Counted from the first letter of the stretch, positions 35,908 through 44,839 are shown. The stretch: DNA of 55,366 nt from Salinisphaera sp. (GCA_027858915.1 JAQIBT010000099.1:1-55366), one strand, 5' to 3'. The notes: a model not told the origin generated them from the letters alone. Made by a program: numbers and translations.

Positions 35908-36573
35908 ATGAGTACTGACAAGCACGCAGGCACGGCCGAGGAGGCGAATGCCGACGATCTGATCGACCGGATCGGTCAACTGACGCGCGCGCTGCATGAC
36001 AGCATGCGGGAGCTGGGTCTCGACCGCGAGGTCGAAAAAGCGGCCGAGGCTATTCCTGACGCGCGCGATCGTTTGAGCTATATAGCGGACATGACAGAGA
36101 AAGCGGCCGACCGCGCGCTGTCGGCTACCGAAATTGCCCAGCCCATGCAGGAGGACCTGGCCCAGCGCGCCGAGTTGCTGACCGGACAATGGGACGGCTG
36201 GTTTGCTGCACCCCGCGATCTTGGCGAGGCTCGCACGCTGGTGGCCGCGACGCGCGACTATCTGCGCTGGGTGCCCGAGCAGACCGCAGCGACCCAGGTC
36301 CAGCTACGAGAGATCATGATGGCGCAGGATTTCCAGGATCTGACCGGGCAGGTGGTGGGCCGCTTGATCGACGTGATCAAGCGCATAGAGAGCCAGTTGA
36401 TTGAAGTGCTCGTTGACAACATCGGAGCCGATCATATCGCCGAACGAAAAAGAGCGCCCCGGTCAGTCGAACAGTCGCTGGTCAATGGTCCGCAGATTGC
36501 TCCCCACAAGCAGGCCGATGTCGTCTCCGGGCAGGCGCAGGTTGATGATCTGCTGGAAAGTCTGGGTTTTTGA
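35908..36573 (+). CDS. cheZ: CheY-P phosphatase CheZ
   Basis: This 221-aa helical protein speeds dephosphorylation of CheY-P. The long hairpin (about residues 60-175) contains the diagnostic MMAQDFQDLTGQVVGRLIDVIKRIE, which carries the active-site glutamine, and the C-terminal tail VDDLLESLGF is the CheY-binding peptide. The start is uncertain: ATG 35908 has AGGGA upstream, while GTG 35866 or ATG 35869 would overlap the cheY stop and add 13-14 residues. It is the last gene of the mot-che run; a converging gene on the other strand ends 12 bp later. Confidence 0.93.
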   Translation: MSTDKHAGTAEEANADDLIDRIGQLTRALHDSMRELGLDREVEKAAEAIPDARDRLSYIADMTEKAADRALSATEIAQPMQEDLAQRAELLTGQWDGWFAAPRDLGEARTLVAATRDYLRWVPEQTAATQVQLREIMMAQDFQDLTGQVVGRLIDVIKRIESQLIEVLVDNIGADHIAERKRAPRSVEQSLVNGPQIAPHKQADVVSGQAQVDDLLESLGF

Positions 36574-36584
36574 GGCTCTGACCG

Positions 36585-38972
36585 TTACCGCTTGTGTCGT
36601 CGTACTGCTTCGGTACCCGTGGGTGCAAAGACCTTGTTACGCTCGGTGGCATGGATCAGTGCTTTAGAAAGCGGCACTGGTTTGCTGTAATAAAAGCCCT
36701 GGCCGAATTCGCAGCCGAGGTCGATCAGCGTCTTCTCCGTTTCCGAATTCTCGATGCCCTCGGCAACGATCTGGCGACCGAAGCTGTGCGACAGGCCGAC
36801 GATGGCCTTGACGATGATGGCGTCTTCGGGATCGTTGATCATGTCCAATATGAAGGATTTATCAATCTTGATTTCGTCCACGGGCAGGCGGCGAAAATAA
36901 TCGAGCGACGAATAACCGGTGCCGAAATCATCAAGCGACACCATTACGCCGCGCTTGCGGCAGGCGCTGAAGGTGTTGATGACCGACTGGGCCGTGTCCA
37001 GTGCCATGGTTTCCAGCACTTCCAGCGTCAATCGTGAACGCAACGCCGTCGAGCAATTGCCCAACGCCTGGTCCAGATCATTCACGAAGCCATCGCCGAG
37101 AAAATGGCTTGGGCTCATGTTGAGGCTGAGCCTGTAAGGCAGATGCTGTGCTTCGAAGTGCTGCAGCGTTCGTATGCCTTCTCTCAGGACGTAATTACCG
37201 AGGTGAGCTGCGAATTCGGTCGATTCCACATGCGGCAGAAACTGCAGTGGCCCGAGCAAGCCACGGGTACGATGATTCCACCGGATCAAGCCTTCGAAAC
37301 CTTCAACCAGATTGTTTTTCAGGTTGATCTTGGGCTGGTAGCAGAGTTCAAATTCACCGACGTCGAGCGCGTTTCTGATCTGCTCGAGCAGTCGAACCTG
37401 TTCCTTGCGTGACTCGTGCGTGCCCAGATCGAAGAACGTGAAACAATTGCGGCCTATTTCCTTGGCGGCATACATGGCCTGGTCGGCGTGGCGGAGTAGA
37501 AGGTCGGCGTCGACCCGATCGTCCGGATAGATTGTCACGCCCATGCTGGCCGATAGTTGGAACGCATGGTTCTTGTAGTTGGTCGGTCGGCGAATCGCGT
37601 CCAGCAATCGTTGGTAGGCGTTGGGATCGTTCACATCAATCAGGATGGCGACAAACTCGTCACCCGCCAGGCGCGCCACGACGTCGTGTCCCCTCGCCGT
37701 ATCCGTGAGCCGCTGAGCGACGCCGCGAAGCAGCCAATCGCCGGCGGTATGACCGTGTTCATCGTTGAACGCCTTGAAGCCATCGAGGTCGATGAAACAC
37801 ACCGAGACCGTGCCCTGGCGTAGGTTCGCCTTGTGTAATTCGATGCCAAACAACTCGCCCAGCCGACGCCGGTTGGGCAGGCCGGTCAGTTCGTCATAAT
37901 TGGCGGCTTTCTCCAGTACCGCGCGGTGGTCCTGCTGCGCCTGATGGAGCCGCCGGCGCTCCACCAGCGCTCCCAGGGTCTGAAGCAGTGGTTCGAGTTC
38001 AACGGCAAGGTTTGCGGTGTAGCCGCCTTCCCGATTCGCCAGGCCGATCAGGCCGGTCATGGTGTCGCCGGAAAACACCGGAATTCCGATGTAACCATGA
38101 ATCGGCGGATGTCCATGCGGCAGGCCGATGCCGCGCGGGTCGGTCATGACGTCATCGGAAACGAGTACCTTGCCGTCGAGGACCGGCCTGAACAGCAGGC
38201 TGTCGAGGCGAGTGAAGATCAGGCCCCGGTCCTCGACCTCTTGATACAACTTCTGGGTTTCGGGGTTCCAGGCCAGGTTGCTGATGGCGCCGACCTTCAG
38301 CGTAGGCTGCCCTTTATCGCCAAACACGACCTCAGCAACGAACCCAAACAGGCTGCCGGTCAACATCAGCAGGTCGCCGATCAGGACGTTGGATATGACC
38401 CGCTCGTCACTGCTGGTGAGAAAGATCTTATGTACCCGCTGAATGGCACGGCTCAGATGGTGGGGCTGAATGATCTCCGCGTTGACATTTTCGTTGAACG
38501 TGCGTGCCAGTTCGTCCTCGATCAGGCTGGCCAGCGTGCGGAGTACATCCAGATCTATGTCGTCCCTGCGCCGCGGCGAGTTGTCGACCAGGCACAATGC
38601 GCCGACCTTGAAACCGTCTGGCTCGCGCACCGGTATGCCGGCATAAAAACGGATATGCGGGCTGCCGGTGACCAGCGGATTGCCGGAAAAACGGGGGTCT
38701 GCCGCGGCATCCTCGATGATGAAGGCCCCGTCCTGCCGAATTGTATGATCGCAGAAAGACACGGATCGCAGTGTCTGCTCGACCGCCAGACCGCAGGCCG
38801 ACTTGAACCACTGCCGGTCTTCGTCGATCACCGAAAGCAGGGCAGCCTGGACGCCGTAATACTGACGCGCGATACGCGTCAGGCGCTCAAAACGCTCTTC
38901 AGGCTCTGAATCCATGATGCCAAGACGTTTCAATGCCGCCAGGCGTCGCTGTTCTGGCATGCCCTGAGTCAT
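36585..38972 (-). CDS. GAF-GAF-GGDEF-EAL protein with altered catalytic motifs
   Basis: This 795-aa cytosolic signalling protein has, in order, a GAF domain (about 30-165, SACGLAVEQTLRSVSFCDHTI), a second GAF-like domain (about 190-345, HGYIGIPVFSGDTMTGLIGLANREGG), GGDEF (about 365-525) and EAL (about 540-785). The cyclase signature reads AGDEF and the phosphodiesterase signature reads EGL instead of EAL. The remaining EAL residues (NMSPSHF, LEVLE, DDFGTGYSSLDYF, KIDKSFI, AEGIEN) are kept. It may be a phosphodiesterase with weak or regulatory GGDEF, but its activity is unproven. ATG 38972 is preferred to a TTG 16 codons upstream. It converges on cheZ, and a candidate sigma-28 promoter precedes it. 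Confidence 0.88.
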   Translation of the reverse strand: MTQGMPEQRRLAALKRLGIMDSEPEERFERLTRIARQYYGVQAALLSVIDEDRQWFKSACGLAVEQTLRSVSFCDHTIRQDGAFIIEDAAADPRFSGNPLVTGSPHIRFYAGIPVREPDGFKVGALCLVDNSPRRRDDIDLDVLRTLASLIEDELARTFNENVNAEIIQPHHLSRAIQRVHKIFLTSSDERVISNVLIGDLLMLTGSLFGFVAEVVFGDKGQPTLKVGAISNLAWNPETQKLYQEVEDRGLIFTRLDSLLFRPVLDGKVLVSDDVMTDPRGIGLPHGHPPIHGYIGIPVFSGDTMTGLIGLANREGGYTANLAVELEPLLQTLGALVERRRLHQAQQDHRAVLEKAANYDELTGLPNRRRLGELFGIELHKANLRQGTVSVCFIDLDGFKAFNDEHGHTAGDWLLRGVAQRLTDTARGHDVVARLAGDEFVAILIDVNDPNAYQRLLDAIRRPTNYKNHAFQLSASMGVTIYPDDRVDADLLLRHADQAMYAAKEIGRNCFTFFDLGTHESRKEQVRLLEQIRNALDVGEFELCYQPKINLKNNLVEGFEGLIRWNHRTRGLLGPLQFLPHVESTEFAAHLGNYVLREGIRTLQHFEAQHLPYRLSLNMSPSHFLGDGFVNDLDQALGNCSTALRSRLTLEVLETMALDTAQSVINTFSACRKRGVMVSLDDFGTGYSSLDYFRRLPVDEIKIDKSFILDMINDPEDAIIVKAIVGLSHSFGRQIVAEGIENSETEKTLIDLGCEFGQGFYYSKPVPLSKALIHATERNKVFAPTGTEAVRRHKR

Positions 38973-39036
38973 TCTCTGAGCTTCGGTTAATTCAAAACAG
39001 ATGCCGACTCTGATTGACAAAGCAATCTTTACTTAT

Positions 39037-39064
39037 TTATCGGCTTGTGTAGGTTAAATCTTTA
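39037..39064 (-). promoter_or_regulatory. Candidate sigma-28 promoter of the GGDEF-EAL gene
   Basis: On the minus strand TAAAGATT (-35, starting at 39064) is followed by a perfect -10 GCCGATAA (39037-39044). The gap after TAAA is 16 bp, one more than the FliA consensus. The start codon is 65 bp downstream. Confidence 0.6.
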
Positions 39065-39266
39065 ACGAGCCCTCCGTTGCCTGCTCTCTGTGGTGGCAAT
39101 GACAGCCCGTCCGGCTGGTCTGTCATATTGCGTGCCGGTTGGTATGGGTGACTTGAAACACATGAACAGACGCCATTAGCGGCGTCAATTCGACCCTCGT
39201 TCTGTGCTGTAACTCAGGATAATCCGGTCATACGTTTGCGCCGCTCCGGCGCCGATGGGATGGTCC

Positions 39267-40418
39267 ATGGCCGAAGGCAGCGACGAGGAAAAAACAGAAG
39301 ACCCTACCCCGCAGCGGCTGGAAAAAGCCCGCGAGGAGGGGCAGCTGCCGCGCTCGCGCGAGTTGGCGACGTTGTTGCTGTTGGCAACCGGCATGGCCAG
39401 CCTCTGGCTGTTGCACGGCTGGACCGGCGGCGCACTGCTCAAGGTCATGCGCTCGTGCATGGCGTTTCCTGCAGGCATCGGTTTCGATAGCCACCGCATG
39501 CTGACGTTTCTGCTCAAGCAGATACTGGCGGCAGCAGCCGGTCTGGCGCCGGTGCTGGGTGCCCTGGCGGTGATCGCGCTGTTGGCACCTACGTTGCTGG
39601 GTGGCTGGCTGTTCTCGGCCAAGTCGATCAAGGTCGATCCGTCACGGCTGAATGTGTTCAAGGGGCTTAAACGCCTCCTGTCGACGCAGTCGCTGGCCGA
39701 GCTGGTGAAGGCGATCGCCAAGTCAGTGCTGGTTGGAACTGTCGCCGCCTGGTTCATTCACAGCCATCTGGGCGAGTTGATGGGGCTGGGCGAGGAGCCG
39801 GTCACCGCGGCGATCGTGCATGCACTGCGTCTGGTTCTGGCCTGCGTGGCGTTGATGCTGCTCGCATTCATCGTAGTGGTCCTGATCGACGTGCCGTATC
39901 AGCTGTGGAGTCATCACAAGAAACTACGCATGTCGCTCGACGAGATCAAGAAAGAACACAAGGAAAATGAAGGCGATCCACAACTCAAGTCACGGATCCG
40001 TTCGCAGCAGCAGGAGATGGCGCGCAAGCGCATGATGAGCGAGATACCCAGCGCCGACGTCGTAGTGACCAATCCGACCCATTTTGCGGTGGCGCTGTCG
40101 TATCGCGATCATGAAATGCGCGCGCCGCGCGTAGTCGCCAAGGGCGCCGATCACGTGGCGGCGCGTATTCGCGAGCTGGCGACAGAGCACGGTGTGCCGC
40201 AGATGGCCGCGCCGCCACTGGCGCGCGCGCTGTATCGCCACGCCGATCTCGACGCAGAGATTCCGGCCGCCCTGTACGGCGCGGTGGCCGAGGTGTTGGC
40301 CTGGGTCTATCAGCTCGATCACCATCGCCGGGAAGGCAGCGCGCCGCCAAGCGCCCCCGACCATATCGACGTGCCGCCGGAACTGACTGAAGCCCTGCCA
40401 GGAAACACAGCTACATGA
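39267..40418 (+). CDS. flhB: Flagellar export switch protein FlhB
   Basis: This 383-aa inner-membrane protein of the type III export gate decides when export changes from hook to filament substrates. The N-terminal EEKTEDPTPQRLEKAREEGQLPRS is diagnostic. Four hydrophobic helices follow (to about 215), then the cytoplasmic domain with the self-cleaving motif Asn269-Pro270-Thr-His, the same numbering as E. coli. ATG 39267 gives the canonical start. The stop overlaps flhA by 4 bp. The window also holds a separate FlhB C-terminal paralogue after fliK. Confidence 0.96.
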   Translation: MAEGSDEEKTEDPTPQRLEKAREEGQLPRSRELATLLLLATGMASLWLLHGWTGGALLKVMRSCMAFPAGIGFDSHRMLTFLLKQILAAAAGLAPVLGALAVIALLAPTLLGGWLFSAKSIKVDPSRLNVFKGLKRLLSTQSLAELVKAIAKSVLVGTVAAWFIHSHLGELMGLGEEPVTAAIVHALRLVLACVALMLLAFIVVVLIDVPYQLWSHHKKLRMSLDEIKKEHKENEGDPQLKSRIRSQQQEMARKRMMSEIPSADVVVTNPTHFAVALSYRDHEMRAPRVVAKGADHVAARIRELATEHGVPQMAAPPLARALYRHADLDAEIPAALYGAVAEVLAWVYQLDHHRREGSAPPSAPDHIDVPPELTEALPGNTAT

Positions 40419-42508
40419 GTGCGCTGACGCAAATGTTCGGCCGGGTCGGCGTGACCAACGTCGGCCAGTTCAAGATGCTCGCCGGCCCGATTCTGATCCT
40501 CATGATCATGGGCATGATGATCCTGCCGCTGCCGCCGTTTGCGCTGGACATGTTGTTTACCTTCAACATCGCGTTGTCGGTGATGGTGCTGCTGGTCAGC
40601 ATGTTCACTACCAAGCCGCTGGACTTTGCTTCGTTTCCGGCCGTGCTGCTGTTTGCCACATTGCTGCGGCTGTCGCTGAATGTGGCGTCTACTCGTGTGG
40701 TGCTGATGCACGGCCATACGGGTCCGGGCGCAGCCGGGCAGGTGATCAAGGCCTTTGGCGAATTCCTGGTCGGTGGCAACTTTGCGGTTGGCCTGATCGT
40801 GTTTCTGATCCTGATCGTGATCAATTTCATGGTGATCACCAAGGGTGCTGGCCGTATCGCCGAGGTCGGCGCGCGCTTCACCCTGGATGCCATGCCCGGC
40901 AAGCAGATGGCCATCGACGCCGATCTCAACGCCGGGCTGATCGACGAGGAAACGGCCAAGAAACGCCGTCAGGAAACCGCGCAGGAAGCCGAGTTCTACG
41001 GCTCCATGGACGGCGCCAGCAAGTTCGTCCGAGGGGATGCCATCGCCGGCATCCTGATCATGGTGATCAACCTGGTCGGCGGCCTGATCATCGGCATGGC
41101 CCAGCATCATCTGAGTATTGGCGATGCGGCGCGCACCTATACCCTGCTGACCATTGGTGACGGGCTGGTCGCCCAGGTGCCGGCGCTGGTGATCTCGACC
41201 GCGGCCGGCGTCACCGTCTCGCGAGTCTCTTCCGATCAGGACGTCGGCCAGCAGTTGATCGGCCAGTTGTTCACCAACCCCCGGGTGCTGTTCCTGGCGG
41301 CCAGCGTGCTCGGTCTGCTTGGGCTGGTGCCGGGGATGCCGCATTTCGTGTTCCTGTTGTTCACGGCGATGCTGGGCGGTCTGGGCTACTGGCTGTACAA
41401 GCAGGAACTCGTCAAAGCGGCCACCGAGGCCCGCGCGGTTTTGCCTGTGGCCGCGGCGACCGAGCAGGCCAGCGAAGCCAGCTGGGACGATGTGCAGCTG
41501 GTGGATCCCCTCGGGCTGGAGGTCGGTTATCGGCTGATCGGTCTGGTCGATGCCTCGCAGGACGGCGAGCTGCTGCGCCGAATCAAGGGCGTGCGCAAGA
41601 AATTTGCGGCCGAAATCGGCTTTTTGCCGCCGGTGGTGCATATCCGCGACAATCTGGAATTCTCGCCGCACACCTATTGTCTATCGCTCAACGGCGTAGA
41701 GATCGGGCGCGGCGAAGCGTTCGTGGGCCAGTGGCTGGCGATCAATCCCGGTCAGGCATCGGGTGAGCTGGAAGGCCGGGCGGGGGTGGATCCGGCGTTT
41801 GGTCTGCCAGCGACCTGGATCGAGGATAGCACCCGTGATCATGCCGAAGCACTGGGTTATACCGTGGTAGACACAGCGACCGTGATCGCGACCCATATTC
41901 ATCATCTGCTGACCCAAAACGCCAGCCAGATGCTCGGCCGCGCCGAAACCCAGCGCCTGCTCGATCGCGTGAAGAGCGAAAAACCCGAGCTGGTAGACGA
42001 TGTAGTGCCCAAGCCGGTATCGCTCAGCACGCTGACCATCGTCTTGCAGAACCTACTGACCGAGAACGTCTCCATCCGCGACATGCGACGTATTCTCGAT
42101 GTGCTGGCCCTGCACGGCAATCAGGTTACCGATCCGCACGAGCTGACCGCGCTGGTTCGGGTCGCACTGGGGCCTGCGATCGTCCAGCAATGGTTTGGTG
42201 CGGCAAGCCAGATCGAGGTGATGAGCCTGGACGGCCGCCTCGAGCGCATGCTCACGCAGGCATTGTCGAACGGGGGCGGCATGGAGCCCGGACTGGCGGA
42301 GACGCTGATGGAGCAGACCGACCAGGCGGCAACGTCCCAGGAAGAGCGCGGCCTGTCGCCGGTGCTGGTGGTGGCCCACGAACTGCGGCCCTTGCTGTCG
42401 CGATTCCTGCGACGCAGCCTGCGGGAACTGGTGGTGTTGTCGCAGAACGAGATACCCGACGATCGCAACCTGCGCGTCACGCGCATGATTGGCAGTGCGG
42501 CTGCGTGA
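40415..42508 (+). CDS. flhA: Flagellar export gate protein FlhA
   Basis: This 697-aa central gate component of the flagellar type III apparatus forms a nonameric ring with a large cytosolic domain. About eight membrane helices occupy residues 15-330, with the family signature RLSLNVASTRVVLMHGHTGPGAAGQVIKAFGEFLVGGNFAVGLIVFLILIVINFMVITKGAGRIAEVGARFTLDAMPGKQMAIDADL broken across the first helices. The C-terminal cytosolic region (about 340-697) includes ENVSIRDMRRILDVLA. It overlaps flhB and flhE by 4 bp each, so flhBAE is one translationally coupled operon. Confidence 0.97.
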   Translation: MSALTQMFGRVGVTNVGQFKMLAGPILILMIMGMMILPLPPFALDMLFTFNIALSVMVLLVSMFTTKPLDFASFPAVLLFATLLRLSLNVASTRVVLMHGHTGPGAAGQVIKAFGEFLVGGNFAVGLIVFLILIVINFMVITKGAGRIAEVGARFTLDAMPGKQMAIDADLNAGLIDEETAKKRRQETAQEAEFYGSMDGASKFVRGDAIAGILIMVINLVGGLIIGMAQHHLSIGDAARTYTLLTIGDGLVAQVPALVISTAAGVTVSRVSSDQDVGQQLIGQLFTNPRVLFLAASVLGLLGLVPGMPHFVFLLFTAMLGGLGYWLYKQELVKAATEARAVLPVAAATEQASEASWDDVQLVDPLGLEVGYRLIGLVDASQDGELLRRIKGVRKKFAAEIGFLPPVVHIRDNLEFSPHTYCLSLNGVEIGRGEAFVGQWLAINPGQASGELEGRAGVDPAFGLPATWIEDSTRDHAEALGYTVVDTATVIATHIHHLLTQNASQMLGRAETQRLLDRVKSEKPELVDDVVPKPVSLSTLTIVLQNLLTENVSIRDMRRILDVLALHGNQVTDPHELTALVRVALGPAIVQQWFGAASQIEVMSLDGRLERMLTQALSNGGGMEPGLAETLMEQTDQAATSQEERGLSPVLVVAHELRPLLSRFLRRSLRELVVLSQNEIPDDRNLRVTRMIGSAAA

Positions 42509-42954
42509 TTCGACGATCTCTGTCGTTTGCGGCGTCGCCTGGTTACCGCGTGGTCCTGATATTGATCGGGCTGGCGGTCGCGCTACCGGCGCCGTCTTAC
42601 GCAGCCGGCAGTTGGCACGCAGAGGCTGCGGTGCCCGATATCGGCCAGCGTAGCTGGCGTTATGCTACGCCGGCGCTGACGCCCGCCCCGCATACGCCGC
42701 TGGCCGGGAGCGCCATTACCACGGTGAGCTGGTCCTGGGGGTTTGTTGGCCATCGCAGCGACCCAGCCCTGCAGACCCGTCTGTGTGGCGGTGGACGTTG
42801 TATCGATGCCGCCGCCGGGTCAGGGCGCAGCACAGCGTTTTCCGGCCTGCCGGTAGCAACGCCGTTTCGCATGATCTGGTGGCTGCCAGGCAGCGGCCGG
42901 CGCGATCGACGCCTGCGTGGCGAACGATTGCGGGTTATCGTGAATTTCCAATAA
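42505..42954 (+). CDS. flhE: Flagellar periplasmic protein FlhE
   Basis: This 149-aa exported protein has a signal peptide (to about residue 34, ending PSYAA) followed by GSWHAEAAVPDIGQRSWRYATP, the conserved FlhE N-terminus. Two cysteines (LCGGGRC) and an aromatic-rich end (MIWWLPG) are kept. In enterics FlhE is a periplasmic protein that limits proton leak through the export gate. It starts at GTG 42505, overlapping the flhA stop, which fixes the start. FlhE is rarer than FlhA/B, and its presence supports an enteric-like flagellar ancestry. It converges with flgN 16 bp away. Confidence 0.9.
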   Translation: MIRRSLSFAASPGYRVVLILIGLAVALPAPSYAAGSWHAEAAVPDIGQRSWRYATPALTPAPHTPLAGSAITTVSWSWGFVGHRSDPALQTRLCGGGRCIDAAAGSGRSTAFSGLPVATPFRMIWWLPGSGRRDRRLRGERLRVIVNFQ

Positions 42955-42970
42955 GCCGGACCAGGCCCTG

Positions 42971-43435
42971 TCAGGCGCCGCTGTGAATCCGGCCTTTGCT
43001 GGCGCTGCGCCGCTGGCCGTCGGCGGCATACAACGCGGCTGGGTTGGCCCGTCGCAGTTCCGCCAGTGCGCGATCGGTATGGCTGAGGCGTGTATTGATC
43101 GCTTCGCCGTTGTGATCGTTGTGCTCGCGTGCCGAGATCGCGCAGCCGCGCAGCCGCGTCCAGAGCACGTCTGCGCCGGCATGCGCAGCGATCGCCGCGT
43201 CCTCGCCTGGGTTGATCCCAGCGTGGCTGGCGATCCCCAGAGTCAGCGCGCGCCGTTCGGCTTCCAGCGCTTCCAGCCGTGCGGCCATGGACTGCTTGAG
43301 CTCGGTGACATCCATCAGCGCGCCGATCGCCAGGCCTTCGCTGACCAGTAGTGCACGTTCGCGTTGCATCAGTTCGATGAACCGCTCGATCGCGGCGATC
43401 TGGATTTCGAGATGGGCTCGGTAGTCTTGCGTCAT
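42971..43435 (-). CDS. flgN: Flagellar chaperone FlgN
   Basis: This 154-aa cytosolic chaperone serves the hook-filament junction proteins FlgK and FlgL. It has the long N-terminal amphipathic helices of FlgN (HLEIQIAAIERFIELMQRERALLVSE, ELKQSMAARLEALEAERRAL) and the C-terminal NPAALYAADGQRRSA motif that binds FlgK/FlgL. It is the last gene of flgA-flgM-flgN on the minus strand, 23 bp after flgM, in the same order as E. coli. Confidence 0.93.
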   Translation of the reverse strand: MTQDYRAHLEIQIAAIERFIELMQRERALLVSEGLAIGALMDVTELKQSMAARLEALEAERRALTLGIASHAGINPGEDAAIAAHAGADVLWTRLRGCAISAREHNDHNGEAINTRLSHTDRALAELRRANPAALYAADGQRRSASKGRIHSGA

Positions 43436-43458
43436 CGAATGCTCCGACGGTCGCGCTC

Positions 43459-43770
43459 TCAGGACGAGGAATCGTTGCCGGCCATCTCGCGCGCGGTGGC
43501 GAGAATGCCGTCGGCAATACGGTTGGCGTGGAATACCAGGGTGCCGTCGGCAATGCCTTGACGGATCTGGTCGACGCGCGCGGTATTGACGTCCTTGCTG
43601 GAATCGCTGGTGTCTACACCGCGCAGCGTACTGGCACTCGCGCTGCTCGTGGCCTTGGCGCTGTTGTTGCCGGGCCTCTGACTGCTGGCCTTGCCTGCAT
43701 CGCTCGGGCCTTGTCCGGAGTTGATGCGGGTGACGTTGTTCTTGGTCGGATCGATTTGCACGGTGATCAT
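43459..43770 (-). CDS. flgM: Anti-sigma-28 factor FlgM
   Basis: This 103-aa protein is disordered in its N-terminal half (serine/asparagine/alanine rich). Its C-terminal helices VNTARVDQIRQGIADGTLVFHANRIADGIL bind FliA and block it until FlgM is exported through the finished hook. The start MITVQIDPTKNN resembles enteric FlgM. The ATG has AGGG directly against it, an unusually short spacing. A strong sigma-28 promoter candidate lies 36 bp upstream, giving the feedback loop known from Salmonella. It could also be read through from flgA, 131 bp upstream. Confidence 0.93.
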   Translation of the reverse strand: MITVQIDPTKNNVTRINSGQGPSDAGKASSQRPGNNSAKATSSASASTLRGVDTSDSSKDVNTARVDQIRQGIADGTLVFHANRIADGILATAREMAGNDSSS

Positions 43771-43805
43771 CCCTGGGCAGTGGCCCGTTGGATACGTTGA
43801 AGCTT

Positions 43806-43832
43806 GGATCGACCGTGCTGCGACAAACTTTA
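43806..43832 (-). promoter_or_regulatory. Candidate sigma-28 promoter of flgM
   Basis: The minus strand has a perfect -35 TAAAGTTT (43825-43832), an 11-bp spacer and GTCGATCC (43806-43813), a partly matched -10. It lies 36 bp before the flgM ATG. A FliA-dependent flgM promoter is established in enterics, so the location supports the call. Confidence 0.7.
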
Positions 43833-43901
43833 ATGTCTGCGCAGCGTGGTCGACGGACATCTGCCTATCGACCATATTCCATGTTTCTTGAGGCTATGCA
43901 A

Positions 43902-44618
43902 TCAGGGCGAGACGATGACGGTATGTGCGTCCCGCGGAACGCCAGTGAGCGTCGTGCCGTTTGCGGTCTCGACACGTATCTGGCTGCCGGCTGGTGCGTC
44001 GTCAAGCGCTTTGCCGCGGGTGGTGATGGCAAAGCCTCTGCCCTGAGCCACCACGTCTACGGCATCGCCGCGATGAATGAGGTCGGCTGGCGCGACCATA
44101 TCGGTGAGGATCGGCATGTGGGCGCCAATGCGCCGGACTGCCTGTTGGCCCACCAGCTGATCCGGTGCGGTAGCGATGCGATCAGACAGGCGTGCGATGT
44201 TCCCGCGGGCAGTGCTGATATCAGCGGCGCTGAGGGTGGTGCCCGGTTTGATACTGTGTGCTGCCACATAATAAGTGCCGATAACGGAAACGTCAGCCTG
44301 GACGTATCGAGTCTCGGGCATATCGCCCGGGCAGTGAACGCCGACCGTCAGCTGCCCCGAGGTGCGCCGTCCGCTGCCAGGGAAGAACGGAGAGGGATTG
44401 TTGCACCGCTGCATGCGTGCTGAGGGTGTGTTGACCTTGATCGAGACTTCGCCCGGCGCATCCGCGTTGGCCATGCGCAGAAAATCCTTGACCGAACTCA
44501 CCAGTGGCGTGTCGCTGCCCTGGCTGTGGTCGTTGATTCGATCCTGGGCGATTGCCAAGCCAGGTAGCAGCAGACACAGGCAGGCTGCGCCGACGGTCAG
44601 GGGCTGCTGCCGTTTCAT
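43902..44618 (-). CDS. flgA: Flagellar P-ring assembly chaperone FlgA
   Basis: This 238-aa periplasmic protein helps FlgI assemble the P ring. It has a signal peptide MKRQQPLTVGAACLCLLLPGLAIAQ and then the FlgA pattern: FLRMANADAPGEVSIKVNTPSARMQRCNNPSPFFPGSGRRTSGQLTVGVHC broken by a conserved cysteine pair, and the SAF-like C-terminal domain with GTTLSAADIS and RRGDAVDVVAQGRGFAI-type strands. ATG 44618 is chosen as the start of the signal peptide; an upstream in-frame extension of 27 residues lacks one. It is divergent from flgB, sharing a 221-bp regulatory region. Confidence 0.92.
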   Translation of the reverse strand: MKRQQPLTVGAACLCLLLPGLAIAQDRINDHSQGSDTPLVSSVKDFLRMANADAPGEVSIKVNTPSARMQRCNNPSPFFPGSGRRTSGQLTVGVHCPGDMPETRYVQADVSVIGTYYVAAHSIKPGTTLSAADISTARGNIARLSDRIATAPDQLVGQQAVRRIGAHMPILTDMVAPADLIHRGDAVDVVAQGRGFAITTRGKALDDAPAGSQIRVETANGTTLTGVPRDAHTVIVSP

Positions 44619-44738
44619 ACCGGAACAGGCCTTGGCGGCAATACGCGTCGGGCCGTGCGGTGCGCGGCATCGACCACTGGGCGGGAGCGGACAGAGCAAT
44701 TCATGAGGATGCAGTCTAGTGATTGGCTGTGCCGCTGC

Positions 44739-44781
44739 AATCGCGGAAATAGACCAGGAAAAGTCGCCTAATCATCCAATA
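44739..44781. promoter_or_regulatory. Candidate FlhD4C2 binding box between flgA and flgB
   Basis: AATCGCGGAAATAGAC (44739-44754) matches 12 of 16 positions of the enteric FlhDC half-site AATGGCAGAAATAGCG. After an 11-bp spacer, GCCTAATCATCCAATA (44766-44781) matches 8 of 16 of the inverted half. The spacing is canonical (10-12 bp) and the place is that of the E. coli flgA/flgB shared site. The second half-site is weak. Confidence 0.5.
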
Positions 44782-44839
44782 GGCAGAGGTCGACTGTTTT
44801 TAGTATGTGCTACGTCGAGTGCATACGGGGGTATCAACG

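Noticed and set aside
39170-39187. GACGCC/GGCGTC hairpin before flhB
   Set aside because: The stem is only six bases with a six-base loop and no T-tract. It is too short to call a terminator or operator.
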